A stretch of 64,000 nucleotides of DNA, from contig JAEULK010000043.1 of assembly GCA_016793775.1 (NCBI GenBank), positions 186,001-250,000 of the forward strand. The letters run 5' to 3'. The DNA comes from Sphingopyxis sp. (GTDB lineage Bacteria > Pseudomonadota > Alphaproteobacteria > Sphingomonadales > Sphingomonadaceae). Shown here piece after piece: positions 9,343-16,933 of the stretch (its first letter is position 1; each line of letters starts with the position of its first letter). The position numbers and the translations under genes were made by a program. Below the pieces are notes generated by a model. That model saw nothing but the letters and a program-made list of their open reading frames with translations. It did no database searches and was not told the origin of the DNA.

Positions 9343-10011
9343 ATGAGACGATCGATCCAGGGAACGGCCTTTGTCGCGCTCGCGGCGCTGGGCGTCGCGA
9401 CGGCGCATGCGGCCGCGAGCCCGTTCGAAAGCGGCGTGTTCGCCGAACTCAATCGCTTTCGCGGCGACCCCGCCGGCTATGCCGATGTGCTGGCCGCCTA
9501 TCGCCCGCGCTTCGAGGGCAAGTTGCTGATCGGCGAAGGCGGCGACGAGATCGACATCCTGACCAACGAGGGCGTCGCCGCAGTCGATGAGGCGATCCGC
9601 GACTTGCGTCCCGCCAAGCCGCTGGCCCGGCTCCAATGGGGCGAGGTGCTTGCGCGCGCCGCCGCCGACCATGTCGCGGCGCAGTCGCGATCGGGTGCGG
9701 TCGGCCATTATGCCAACGGTCGCGGTCCGGGCGAACGCGCCACGGCGCGGGGCGGCGGTCCCTATGTCAGCGAGGACATCACCTATGGCCATCACAGCCC
9801 GGCCTCGGTCATCCAGCAATTGCTGATCGACGACGGCGTGCCCGATCGCGGTCACCGGTACAGCCTGCTGCGCCAGGAGCATCGCTATGTCGGCGTCGCC
9901 TGCGGCCCGCACAAGATCCATCGCACGATGTGCGTGATCATGATGTCGCAGACCGCCGACGGCTCGCCGCCGCCGCCGCCGGTTCGCAAGCCCGCCGCGA
10001 AACCGCGCTGA
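9343..10011 (+). CDS. Secreted CAP/SCP-domain protein
   Basis: 222-aa exported protein with signal peptide MRRSIQGTAFVALAALGVAT ending AHAAA. The mature part is a CAP (SCP/PR1-like) domain: FAELNRFRGDPAGYADVL, WGEVLARAAADHVAAQ, GHYANGRGPGERA, SEDITYGHHSP and GHRYSLLRQEHRYVGVACG, supplying the His/Glu/His residues of the CAP cavity. A Pro-rich tail follows. The function of bacterial CAP proteins is mostly unknown. The ATG at 9343 was chosen because the signal peptide begins there. Monocistronic, with a stem-loop directly after the stop. Confidence 0.85.
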   Translation: MRRSIQGTAFVALAALGVATAHAAASPFESGVFAELNRFRGDPAGYADVLAAYRPRFEGKLLIGEGGDEIDILTNEGVAAVDEAIRDLRPAKPLARLQWGEVLARAAADHVAAQSRSGAVGHYANGRGPGERATARGGGPYVSEDITYGHHSPASVIQQLLIDDGVPDRGHRYSLLRQEHRYVGVACGPHKIHRTMCVIMMSQTADGSPPPPPVRKPAAKPR

Positions 10012-10015
10012 CGCT

Positions 10016-10049
10016 GCCGCCCGCTCTCCTGCGACGGAGAGCGGGCGGC
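10016..10049. terminator. Stem-loop between convergent genes
   Basis: Perfect 14-bp inverted repeat GCCGCCCGCTCTCC (10016-10029) and GGAGAGCGGGCGGC (10036-10049) with loop TGCGAC. It lies between the CAP-domain gene and the PhoX remnant, which converge. There is no T-run, so termination is inferred from position and stability only. Confidence 0.6.
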
Positions 10050-10056
10050 GCGCCGA

Positions 10057-10977
10057 TCAGTTGCCGACCGGCTGGTTGTCGGTGCGGCGTACGACGATCG
10101 TCGACGAGCGCGGCCGCTGCCCCGCGACCGGCCAATTGCCCGTCGGGTGCTGGATGTTGACGAAGAAGATTGTCAGGTCCGGCGTATAGGCAAGGCCGGT
10201 GATCTCGCAGCCCAGCGGGCCGACCAGGAAGCGTTTCGACTGCTTGCTGCCCTGGTCGATATAGAACATCGCATTATGGCCGAAGGCCGCGTCGATGGTC
10301 TTGCCTGCAACGCCCGAATTGCCCGGGACGCTATGGTCGGTCTGCACCCACGTGCGGCCCTGCGGGTCGATGCGAAGCCCATCGGGGCTGGAGAAGGTGT
10401 CGCCGTTGATGGTGCCGACCAGGTTGGCGCCGTCCGACGATAGCGACGGGTCGCCCGCCTGCAGGAAGATTTCCCAGATGAAGGTCGTTGCCAGGGGGCT
10501 GTCGCCGACTTCGCGCATCTTGACGATATGGCCGTGCAAATTGGTGACGCGCGGGTTGGCGGCGTCGGTCACGCGGCGACCGCTGTTGTTGGTCAGCGTG
10601 ACGAAGATTGCCTGGTTGTTCGGCGCCACCGTGATCCATTCGGGGCGATCCATGATGGTGCCGCCCGCGACGCGCGCCGCGCGCTGGCAATTGAGCAGGA
10701 CATCGGCCTGGTTGTTGAAATTGAAGATCGTCGGCGCCGGCGGCGTGGTGCTCTGGCTGGTGTTGCCGGGGTCCGACGCGCCCGCGACGAGGCCGTTCTG
10801 CCCGACGGTCAGCGCGCGCCACTGGCCGTCGCCGTCGCCGTCGAAGCGCGCGACATACAGCGTGCCATAGTCGAGCATGTCGGTGTCGGCGAAACGGTTG
10901 GTCGGATTGAAGGCGCGGTTGGGGATGAATTTATAGATGCAGCCCGGGGTCGTGTCGTCGTGGCTTACCGGTGTCAC
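10057..10977 (-). CDS. C-terminal half of a PhoX-family (DUF839) phosphatase, 5'-truncated
   Basis: 306-aa frame matching only the C-terminal half of PhoX-like alkaline phosphatases: TPGCIYKFIP, GTLYVARFDGDGDGQW, FNNQADVLLNCQRAARVAG, MDRPEWITVAP, FSSPDGLRIDPQGRTWVQTD and LGCEITGLAYTPDLTIFFVN. Full members are about 600-700 aa with a Tat signal, so the 5' half is missing. The frame has only a GTG near its start (10977) and no signal peptide; the SDR stop codon is 60 bp upstream. Probably a remnant left by a deletion and unlikely to be exported. The intact PhoD gene at 4.8 kb may cover the role. Confidence 0.7.
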   Translation of the reverse strand: MTPVSHDDTTPGCIYKFIPNRAFNPTNRFADTDMLDYGTLYVARFDGDGDGQWRALTVGQNGLVAGASDPGNTSQSTTPPAPTIFNFNNQADVLLNCQRAARVAGGTIMDRPEWITVAPNNQAIFVTLTNNSGRRVTDAANPRVTNLHGHIVKMREVGDSPLATTFIWEIFLQAGDPSLSSDGANLVGTINGDTFSSPDGLRIDPQGRTWVQTDHSVPGNSGVAGKTIDAAFGHNAMFYIDQGSKQSKRFLVGPLGCEITGLAYTPDLTIFFVNIQHPTGNWPVAGQRPRSSTIVVRRTDNQPVGN

Positions 10978-11037
10978 AAAGAAAGGAGTTATATTACAGA
11001 GTTTTGACAGATTTCCGCGGGACGCGGAGGCAAAACG

Positions 11038-12030
11038 TCAGTCGTGCACCGCCTTGATGAGCGGGCCGAGCGCCGAGCCGCCGAGCCAGGCGATCTGGAT
11101 GTCGGCGGCGACCTTGTTGATCGCCTCCTGCGGCTTGGCCCCTGGATGTACCGCGCGGCGCAGCGGGCGCTTGCCCGCCGGCATCGCCATGATCTCGGCG
11201 ATTGCGCGCGGCACGTCGGCGGGGTCGGCGCTGCGTCCGCTGCCGTCCTCGCTGCCCATGCCGCGCGTGAAGGGCTCATAGACCGCGAGCAGCGCGGCAT
11301 CGCTGCGCGCCTTGAGCGCGCCGGTATAGGCGTTGCGGTTGACCCATACCCTCGTCGGATAGCCGCCCGGCTGGATGACCGTCACGTCGATGCCGTGCGG
11401 CACCAGTTCGTAAGCGAGCTGCTCGGACAGGGCCTCGACCGCAAATTTGGTTGCCGAATAATGGCCGCCGCCGGGGACGATGACGCGGCCCAATTGGGAG
11501 GAGATGTTGAAGATCTGCCCCGATTTGGCGGCGCGCATATGCGGCAGCAGCGCGTGAAGCATGCGCTGGATGCCGAAGACGTTGGTCTCGAAGATCAGGC
11601 GCGTCGCTTCCATGTCCTGCACCTCGACCGGCCCCGTGATGCCGATGCCGGCATTATTGACCAACGTGTCGATGCGGCCGCCCGCGATCTTCAGCGCCTC
11701 GGCGGCTCCCTTGGCGACCGCGGCGTCGTCGGTGACGTCGATCTCGACGATATGCAGGTCGAGCTTGTCCTTCGCGGCGTTGGAGGCCAGCGTTTCGGCC
11801 TCGGGGCGCGGGATATTGCGCATCGTCGCGATCACCTTTGCGCCATGCTTCGCATAGAGCAAGGCGCCGACGCGCCCGAAGCCGCTCGACGCACCTGTGA
11901 TCAGGACGGTGCGGCCCTTGAGCGCGTCGGGCGCGAGCGGTTCGGCGGCGCGGAGCAGGGCAGGGGCGGCGGCGGTCAGCGCGGCGGCGCCCGCGAGCAA
12001 TTGGCGGCGATTGGGCGAAGCGTGGGGCAT
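11038..12030 (-). CDS. Short-chain dehydrogenase/reductase with Tat signal
   Basis: 330-aa SDR with an N-terminal twin-arginine-like signal (SPNRRQLLAGAAALTAAAPA). Cofactor motif TGASSGFG at residues 45-52, NNAGIG, and the catalytic S...YSATK pattern (FNISSQLGR, then GGGHYSATKFAVEALSEQL) are all present, so the enzyme should be active. The substrate is not predictable. AGGAG lies upstream of the start at 12030. A periplasmic SDR would have to be exported with NAD(P) bound, which Tat permits. The PhoX remnant lies downstream on the same strand. Confidence 0.88.
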   Translation of the reverse strand: MPHASPNRRQLLAGAAALTAAAPALLRAAEPLAPDALKGRTVLITGASSGFGRVGALLYAKHGAKVIATMRNIPRPEAETLASNAAKDKLDLHIVEIDVTDDAAVAKGAAEALKIAGGRIDTLVNNAGIGITGPVEVQDMEATRLIFETNVFGIQRMLHALLPHMRAAKSGQIFNISSQLGRVIVPGGGHYSATKFAVEALSEQLAYELVPHGIDVTVIQPGGYPTRVWVNRNAYTGALKARSDAALLAVYEPFTRGMGSEDGSGRSADPADVPRAIAEIMAMPAGKRPLRRAVHPGAKPQEAINKVAADIQIAWLGGSALGPLIKAVHD

Positions 12031-12091
12031 GGGGGAAGCTCCTTTGGGAGCCATCATGCCTGAAAGCGGCGCAAGCGCCAAATTTGCGATC

Positions 12092-12229
12092 ATCCTCTCC
12101 CGCAAGCGGGCGGGGCAGCGAGACTTGCGAGCTTGCTCGTCAGTCGCAGCGGGGTGGGCATGGCGACGTTGCTAAGTTCGCTATGCTCGCGCCCACCCCC
12201 AACCCCTCCCGCCTGCGGGAGGGGAGATC
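12092..12229. repeat. Intergenic palindromic element
   Basis: The 197-bp gap between pth and the SDR gene has GC-rich TCCCGC...GCGGG(C/A)GGGG palindromes at both ends (CTCCCGCAAGCGGGCGGGGC near 12095 and CCCTCCCGCCTGCGGGAGGG near 12205). The inner sequence includes ACTTGCGAGCTTGCTCGTCA and GTGGGC/GCCCAC inverted pieces. It looks like one copy of a dispersed repeat. No gene is visible in it. Confidence 0.6.
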
Positions 12230-12797
12230 AGGCTTGCAACCGCAGCGCCACGTCGCTGACGAAACGCGCATCGTCGCCGTCGACGAGCCATGCCGCCTCG
12301 GCCGCGATCGCGCCGAGCAGGTCGACCAGCGGCTCCATTTCGCTCTTGTGGTAATTGCCGAGAACATGGCCGGTGACGCGGTCCTTGTGCCCCGGATGAC
12401 CGATGCCGATGCGCACGCGGCGGAAATCGTCGCCGATATGCTGGATCATGCTGCGGATGCCGTTATGCCCCGCCGCGCCGCCGCCCTGCTTGACCTTGAT
12501 CTTCATCGGCACCAGGTCGAGCTCGTCGTAGAAGACGGTGACGTCCTGCGGGGTCAGCTTGTAGAAATCGAGCGCGGCGCGCACGCTGCGGCCGCTTTCA
12601 TTCATGAAGGTGCCGGGTTTCAGGATCAGGATGCGCTGCGATCCGATGCGTCCGTCCTGGATCCAGCCCTGGAACTTCTTGGCGGGCGCGGGAAAGCCAT
12701 GGACGTCGGCGATGACGTCGGCGGCCATGAAGCCGACATTGTGGCGATGCATCGCATATTGGGGGCCGGGATTGCCGAGGCCGACCCAGAGTTGCAT
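12228..12797 (-). CDS. pth: Peptidyl-tRNA hydrolase
   Basis: Hydrolyses peptidyl-tRNA released from stalled ribosomes, 189 aa, normal length. Catalytic His19 (HRHNVGF), Asp91 (FYDELDL), Asn9 (GLGNPG) and Asn66 (KPGTFMNESG) are all present, as is the GGGAAGHNGIRS substrate loop. It follows rplY on the minus strand across a stem-loop, the usual alphaproteobacterial rplY-pth pairing. Confidence 0.97.
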   Translation of the reverse strand: MQLWVGLGNPGPQYAMHRHNVGFMAADVIADVHGFPAPAKKFQGWIQDGRIGSQRILILKPGTFMNESGRSVRAALDFYKLTPQDVTVFYDELDLVPMKIKVKQGGGAAGHNGIRSMIQHIGDDFRRVRIGIGHPGHKDRVTGHVLGNYHKSEMEPLVDLLGAIAAEAAWLVDGDDARFVSDVALRLQA

Positions 12798-12824
12798 CGC
12801 GCTGCCTTTCTCGGGGTCTGGAAG

Positions 12825-12852
12825 GGGCCGCCTTCGCGTACGAAGGCGGCCC
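12825..12852 (-). terminator. Stem-loop between rplY and pth
   Basis: Perfect 12-bp inverted repeat GGGCCGCCTTCG / CGAAGGCGGCCC with loop CGTA in the 63-bp rplY-pth gap. It may attenuate readthrough or protect the rplY mRNA end. There is no T-run. Confidence 0.6.
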
Positions 12853-12860
12853 GATCAGGG

Positions 12861-13487
12861 TCAGGCTTCTTCGGCGGTTTCGCCGTCATCCTTGGTCGTG
12901 TCGCCGCCGCTCGACTTGAGCGCCGACGGGGCGACGATCGTCGCGATGGTGAAATCGCGGTCGGTGATCGCGCTCTCGCTGCCCTTGGGCAGGGTCACGT
13001 GGCTGATGTGGATCGAATCGCCGACGTCGAAGCCGGTGACGTCGATCGAGATGTCGTCGGGGATCTTGTCCGCGTCGCAGACCAGTTCCAGTTCGTGACG
13101 AACGATGTTCAGCACACCGCCGCGCTTCAGGCCCGGCGAGGCTTCTTCATTGGCGAAAATCACCGGAACCGCGACATGGACCTTGGCATCCTTGCTGATG
13201 CGCAGGAAGTCGGCGTGGATCGGGCGATCCTTGACCGGGTGGAAAGCGACGTCCTTCGGCAGGGTGCGAACCTGCTTGCCATCGACCTCGATCATCACGA
13301 CCGAGTTCATGAAGTGACCCGTCATCAGCTGCTTCATCAGCAGCTTCTCTTCGACGTGGATCATCAGGGGTTCTTCTTTGCCGCCATAGACAACGGCGGG
13401 GACGCGGCCATTACGACGCAGGTCACGCGAGGCTCCCTTGCCTCCGCGTTCGCGCGTCTCGGCCGACAGCACCAGCTGGTCGCTCAT
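12861..13487 (-). CDS. rplY: Ribosomal protein L25/general stress protein Ctc
   Basis: 5S rRNA-binding ribosomal protein of the long CTC/TL5 type, 208 aa. The N-terminal L25 domain reads [20 protein letters not shown] / [15 protein letters not shown], followed by a beta domain and an acidic tail ([13 protein letters not shown]). Start codons at 13490 and 13487 are adjacent; GGAG spacing favours 13487. The gene precedes pth. Confidence 0.95.
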   Translation of the reverse strand: MSDQLVLSAETRERGGKGASRDLRRNGRVPAVVYGGKEEPLMIHVEEKLLMKQLMTGHFMNSVVMIEVDGKQVRTLPKDVAFHPVKDRPIHADFLRISKDAKVHVAVPVIFANEEASPGLKRGGVLNIVRHELELVCDADKIPDDISIDVTGFDVGDSIHISHVTLPKGSESAITDRDFTIATIVAPSALKSSGGDTTKDDGETAEEA

Positions 13488-13596
13488 CATTTTTCTCCGA
13501 AACAGATTACACAGTTCCGCCACGCCTCCAGGGATGACCATGGACGGAAGCGGCGGCGCTTAGCGGGGAAGCGGCGGAAATGCAAGTGCTGCGGCG

Positions 13597-14502
13597 CTAT
13601 TGCACCCGCGTCACCTTCAACCCCTCGGTCGCCAGCATCGCGGGCACGCCGTCGGCGCCGACCAGATGCCCGGTGCCGACCGCGATCAGCACGGCGCCGG
13701 GCTTGTCCATCCGCGCTTTCGCCCAAGCGCTCCAGCGCCGGTTGCGCTCGGTGATGATCGCGGCGCGCGCGTCGGGAACCGCATCGACATCCTCGTTGAT
13801 CATCGCCTCCAGCGCCTTCACGTCGCCGCGCGACCAGGCGGCGGTGAGGGCATCGACTTTGGCCACCGCCTTGTCGGCGCCGGCGGCCGCATTGGTCAGC
13901 AACTTGCGCTGTGTGGCCGCATCGAGCGTCTCGAACAGCATCAATTGCTCCTGCGCCGTTTCAAGGCCCGCGATCGGCTTGCCTGCACCGCCAAAAGCCG
14001 CCGTCAGCCGAGCCTCGACGCCATTGGCGGGCGACAGCCGGGCATTTTGCGCGGCGCGCTGGCCCATCATCACCATCACCGCCCAATCGTCGAGCGCATC
14101 GCCGCCGAAACTCTGCCCCGACCCGCTCGCCTCGAGCTTGCGATAGGCGGCGAGCGCCGGGGCGGGCAGGCGCCGATCGATCGGCAGCGGCGTCGCGCGC
14201 GGTGCCAGCCGCTGGAACTCGGCGCCCGCCGCCGCAAGCTGTTCGGGCGACAGTTCGAGTATCAACTCGTCGGCTGCAGCGATCGTCTGGCGTACCGCGC
14301 CGCCGTTCCACGCGGTGTCTGCGGGCAGCGCGTGCATCGTCCCGAGCAGATAGAGGCGGGTGTCGGCGTCCTCGACGAGCCACATGGCGGGGCGCGCTTC
14401 AAGCGTGACTTGCGGTTCGCCGCATCCCGTCAGCAGACACGCGAACAGGGCCGCCGCAAGGCGGCGACCCCATAGGCGGGAAGCGCTTGATGCCCCGGTC
14501 AA
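13597..14502 (-). CDS. TraB/GumN-family lipoprotein (paralogue 2)
   Basis: 301-aa member of the TraB/GumN (COG3735) family, possibly a metallopeptidase-like hydrolase of unknown substrate. A hydrophobic leader ends in lipobox LTGC (Cys27). The family signatures are MWLVEDADTRLYLLGTMHAL and, near the C-terminus, VLIAVGTGHLVGADGVPAML. The best start is TTG at 14502, overlapping the preceding paralogue's stop as TTGA; the upstream frame to 14742 lies inside that gene. It forms a tandem pair with 14499-15458. Confidence 0.85.
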   Translation of the reverse strand: MTGASSASRLWGRRLAAALFACLLTGCGEPQVTLEARPAMWLVEDADTRLYLLGTMHALPADTAWNGGAVRQTIAAADELILELSPEQLAAAGAEFQRLAPRATPLPIDRRLPAPALAAYRKLEASGSGQSFGGDALDDWAVMVMMGQRAAQNARLSPANGVEARLTAAFGGAGKPIAGLETAQEQLMLFETLDAATQRKLLTNAAAGADKAVAKVDALTAAWSRGDVKALEAMINEDVDAVPDARAAIITERNRRWSAWAKARMDKPGAVLIAVGTGHLVGADGVPAMLATEGLKVTRVQ

Positions 14503-15458
14503 TATGCGACCCGCTCGGCGGTCAGGCCGCGCTCTTTCAGATAATCCTGCACGCTCTTCTCGCCCGCGAGGTGCCCCGCGCCGACCGCGACGAAGACGGT
14601 GCCCGGCTGGTCCATCCGCGCCTTGATCGTATCGGCCCAGCGCTGGTTGCGGTCCCATAGCAGCGTCTTGGCGAGGTCGGGGGTCGCTTCCATGCTTTCG
14701 TTCATCGTTTCGGCGAGCGCCGCCGGATCCCCCTTTGCCCATTGGCCGACCATCTTGTCGAGTATCGGGCCGAGGCCGTTCATGTCGCGCACCACGGCGT
14801 TCAGGAAAGCGACCTGCGACGCCTCGGGCAATTTGTCGAAAAAGCCGAGCTGTTCCTCGAGCGTCTCGAACCCGGCGATCGGTTTGCCGGCCGCCTTGGC
14901 CGCGTTGGTCAGCTGCTTTTCGGCGCCCTGTTCGGGGTCATAGCCGAGCTTGGTGAGCGGCAGCACCGACAGCGTCATCGCCGGAAACCAGGGCTCGAAA
15001 TTGTCGAAGGCGTTGGCGGGCAGCCCGATGCTGGTCATCGCGGCCTGATAGGCCTTGAGCTCGTCGGCGCTGAGGCGCGAGGGCAGGGTCTTGCCGGTCG
15101 TGTCCATCGCCAGCGGCATCATCGTCTGCGCGACTGCGGCCTGGTCCTCGGGCATCACCAGTTCGAGCATCAACTGGCCCGATTTGTCGAACGCGTCCTT
15201 CACCGCTTCGTCGAACCAGCCGAGGCCGGGCTTCAGCACATGGACGGTGCCGAACAGATAGATGGTGGTGTCGTCGTCCTTGACCACCCACAGCGCGGGA
15301 TCGGCATCGACCGTCGCGACCGGGGCAGGGGCGGGCGCCGGGGTCGTCTGGGGCGCGGGTTCCGCGGCGCTGGCGACATTGCCGCCGGGAATCATCGCGC
15401 ACTGTGCGAAGGGAATGACAGCGCAGGTGGCGGCGAGCGTCTTGAACCAGTTTTTCAT
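14499..15458 (-). CDS. TraB/GumN-family exported protein (paralogue 1)
   Basis: 319-aa exported protein with signal peptide MKNWFKTLAATCAVIPFAQC followed by a Pro/Ala linker. TraB/GumN motifs are ALWVVKDDDTTIYLFGTVHV (GTVHxL) and VFVAVGAGHLAGEKSVQDYL (GxGHL). It is followed by its shorter lipoprotein paralogue with a 4-nt overlap, so the pair is co-translated. Function is unknown; the conserved His/Glu pattern suggests a hydrolase. Confidence 0.88.
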   Translation of the reverse strand: MKNWFKTLAATCAVIPFAQCAMIPGGNVASAAEPAPQTTPAPAPAPVATVDADPALWVVKDDDTTIYLFGTVHVLKPGLGWFDEAVKDAFDKSGQLMLELVMPEDQAAVAQTMMPLAMDTTGKTLPSRLSADELKAYQAAMTSIGLPANAFDNFEPWFPAMTLSVLPLTKLGYDPEQGAEKQLTNAAKAAGKPIAGFETLEEQLGFFDKLPEASQVAFLNAVVRDMNGLGPILDKMVGQWAKGDPAALAETMNESMEATPDLAKTLLWDRNQRWADTIKARMDQPGTVFVAVGAGHLAGEKSVQDYLKERGLTAERVAY

Positions 15459-15525
15459 GGGGAATAGCCTTTCAAATGGGAGGTTTAGGGCAGGAAGAAG
15501 GAAAGCGCGAGGGGGTGCGGCCGGG

Positions 15526-15969
15526 TCAGCGATATTTCAGCCACAACCACACCACCGCATTGACGACGAGCGCGCCGAGAAAGAGCAGCATCGCGTCGGC
15601 GGGCGGCGCGAGACCGGCGCGCGCCAAGACCCACCAGGTCGGCGCCGATAGCGTCAGCGTGTACCAGGCGGCGGTGCCGGCCCACAGATAGGCGCGCTCC
15701 TCATGGTCGTCGACCGCGCGGTGATAGAGGAGGAGCGAGACAATCATGCCGACGATCCAGATGACCGACGCGCCGATCGCGAAGGTCGGCGTCAGCGGCG
15801 CATTGCTGATCAACACCAGCCCGATCGTCGATGGGTCGTCCTGCGTCGCCTGCATCCACGCGCCGAGTATGCCGCCGAGCACGCCGGCAAGGCCGAGCGC
15901 GATCCAATAGCGTTTGCGGCGCGGCGACATCGGCCGCCGGGCTTTTTCGGTATTTCCGGCGTCAGTCAT
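15526..15969 (-). CDS. Small multi-pass membrane protein paired with an XRE regulator
   Basis: 147-aa protein with a basic N-terminus (RRPMSPRRKRYW) and four predicted membrane helices (about ALGLAGVLGGILGAW, ASVIWIVGMIVSLLLY, a Trp-rich AYLWAGTAAWYTL segment, MLLFLGALVVNAVVWLWL). Its ATG (15969) overlaps the stop of the XRE gene by 8 nt (ATGACTGA), so the two are coupled. No enzymatic motif is visible. Confidence 0.8.
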   Translation of the reverse strand: MTDAGNTEKARRPMSPRRKRYWIALGLAGVLGGILGAWMQATQDDPSTIGLVLISNAPLTPTFAIGASVIWIVGMIVSLLLYHRAVDDHEERAYLWAGTAAWYTLTLSAPTWWVLARAGLAPPADAMLLFLGALVVNAVVWLWLKYR

Positions 15970-16174
15970 TGCCCTGTCCTTCGGTTCCATCGTCGAAAAT
16001 TTCCTCGATCTTCATGTCGAACAGCCGCGCGAGTTTGAAGGCGAGCGGCAGCGACGGGTCGTATTTCCCCGTTTCAATCGCATTCACCGCCTGCCGCGAC
16101 ACATCGAGCCGGTCGGCCAGTTCGGCCTGGCTCCAGTTGCGCATCGCGCGCAGCACTTTGAGTTTGTTGTTCAT
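15962..16174 (-). CDS. Small XRE-family transcriptional regulator
   Basis: 70-aa Cro/C1-type regulator consisting almost only of a helix-turn-helix (LRAMRNWSQAELADRLDVSR, QAVNAIETGKYDPSLPLAFK) with an acidic tail IEEIFDDGTEGQGND. This is the YozG-like class usually encoded with a membrane protein, as here (8-nt overlap with 15526-15969). It probably autoregulates the pair. Confidence 0.9.
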   Translation of the reverse strand: MNNKLKVLRAMRNWSQAELADRLDVSRQAVNAIETGKYDPSLPLAFKLARLFDMKIEEIFDDGTEGQGND

Positions 16175-16255
16175 CGGCGCCTCGCCTGCCTGTCTGTCGG
16201 CTCGCTCATAGCCGGATTTCGGCCGACGGAAAGCGCCGCCGCGCGAGCCAAGAGA

Positions 16256-16287
16256 CTGGAGCGCCCGCGCCGGGCGTGGCGCTCCAG
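16256..16287 (-). terminator. Stem-loop downstream of the UrcA-family gene
   Basis: Perfect 10-bp inverted repeat CTGGAGCGCC (16256-16265) and GGCGCTCCAG (16278-16287) in the 180-bp gap after the UrcA-family gene. No T-run follows. Nothing else is visible in this gap. Confidence 0.5.
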
Positions 16288-16354
16288 CTCAGGTCGCCGG
16301 CCGACACCGGGGAGGATCGGCCCGAACGAAAGCGGGAAACCGGCCACCCGAGCA

Positions 16355-16690
16355 TCACCGCGGGCTGCGGATCATCAGCAGCGCGAGCCGGGTGCCGTTG
16401 TTCGCCTGCGCGATGGCGCGGTCTGCCTGCGGCCGGGCGCTCGACAGCGCGGCTTCGATGCACGGCGCCTGCGCGGCCATTTCGGCGACGCCGCGCGCGC
16501 CGCCGGCGCGGCACAGGCGCCGCGCCGCGTTGGTCACGCGCTGTTCCAGCCGCTGCTGGTCCCGTGCGGTGGTCAGGTCGAGATCGGCGGTGCGGACCTG
16601 TACGCTCACCGTGTCGCTGTCGGGTGCGGCGATGGCGGGAGCGGGGGTGAGGCCGAGCGAGAGGGCGAGGATCAGGGTGTGGGTCATCAT
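16355..16690 (-). CDS. UrcA-family secreted protein
   Basis: 111-aa exported protein: signal peptide MMTHTLILALSLGLTPAPAI ending AIAAPDS, then the UrcA pattern VSVQVRTADLDLTTARDQQR, with two Cys spaced as in the family (RLCRAGG and APCIEAA) and the A-R-R-L-C helix. Function is unknown; the family is common in sphingomonads and caulobacters. AGGAG precedes the ATG pair at 16690/16687. A consensus-like promoter lies upstream. Confidence 0.85.
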   Translation of the reverse strand: MMTHTLILALSLGLTPAPAIAAPDSDTVSVQVRTADLDLTTARDQQRLEQRVTNAARRLCRAGGARGVAEMAAQAPCIEAALSSARPQADRAIAQANNGTRLALLMIRSPR

Positions 16691-16752
16691 GGCGTAATCT
16701 CCTTGGGTGGTGTTGGTCATGGCCACCTGTCTTTGTGTCAGGTGTTATTGAC

Positions 16753-16781
16753 TATATGTCGTGATTCGCTGACTATGTCAA
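16753..16781 (-). promoter_or_regulatory. Putative sigma70-like promoter for the UrcA-family gene
   Basis: On the minus strand TTGACA (16781-16776) and CATATA (16758-16753) are separated by 17 nt, in an AT-rich patch unlike the surrounding GC-rich DNA. GGTGTT and AACACC flank it as an inverted repeat, a possible operator. Inferred from consensus only. Confidence 0.5.
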
Positions 16782-16933
16782 CAACACCTTACAAAAAGTT
16801 TTGAAGACCTGACAAAGGCCCCGGATTTCGGCGCGCCGGGCGGGGCGCGGAGCCTTGACAGTGGCGCCTTGACCGGGGCACCCCGCTGGGCCAATGCGGC
16901 GGCGATTTTTGCACCAGCGAAGGAACACCGGCC

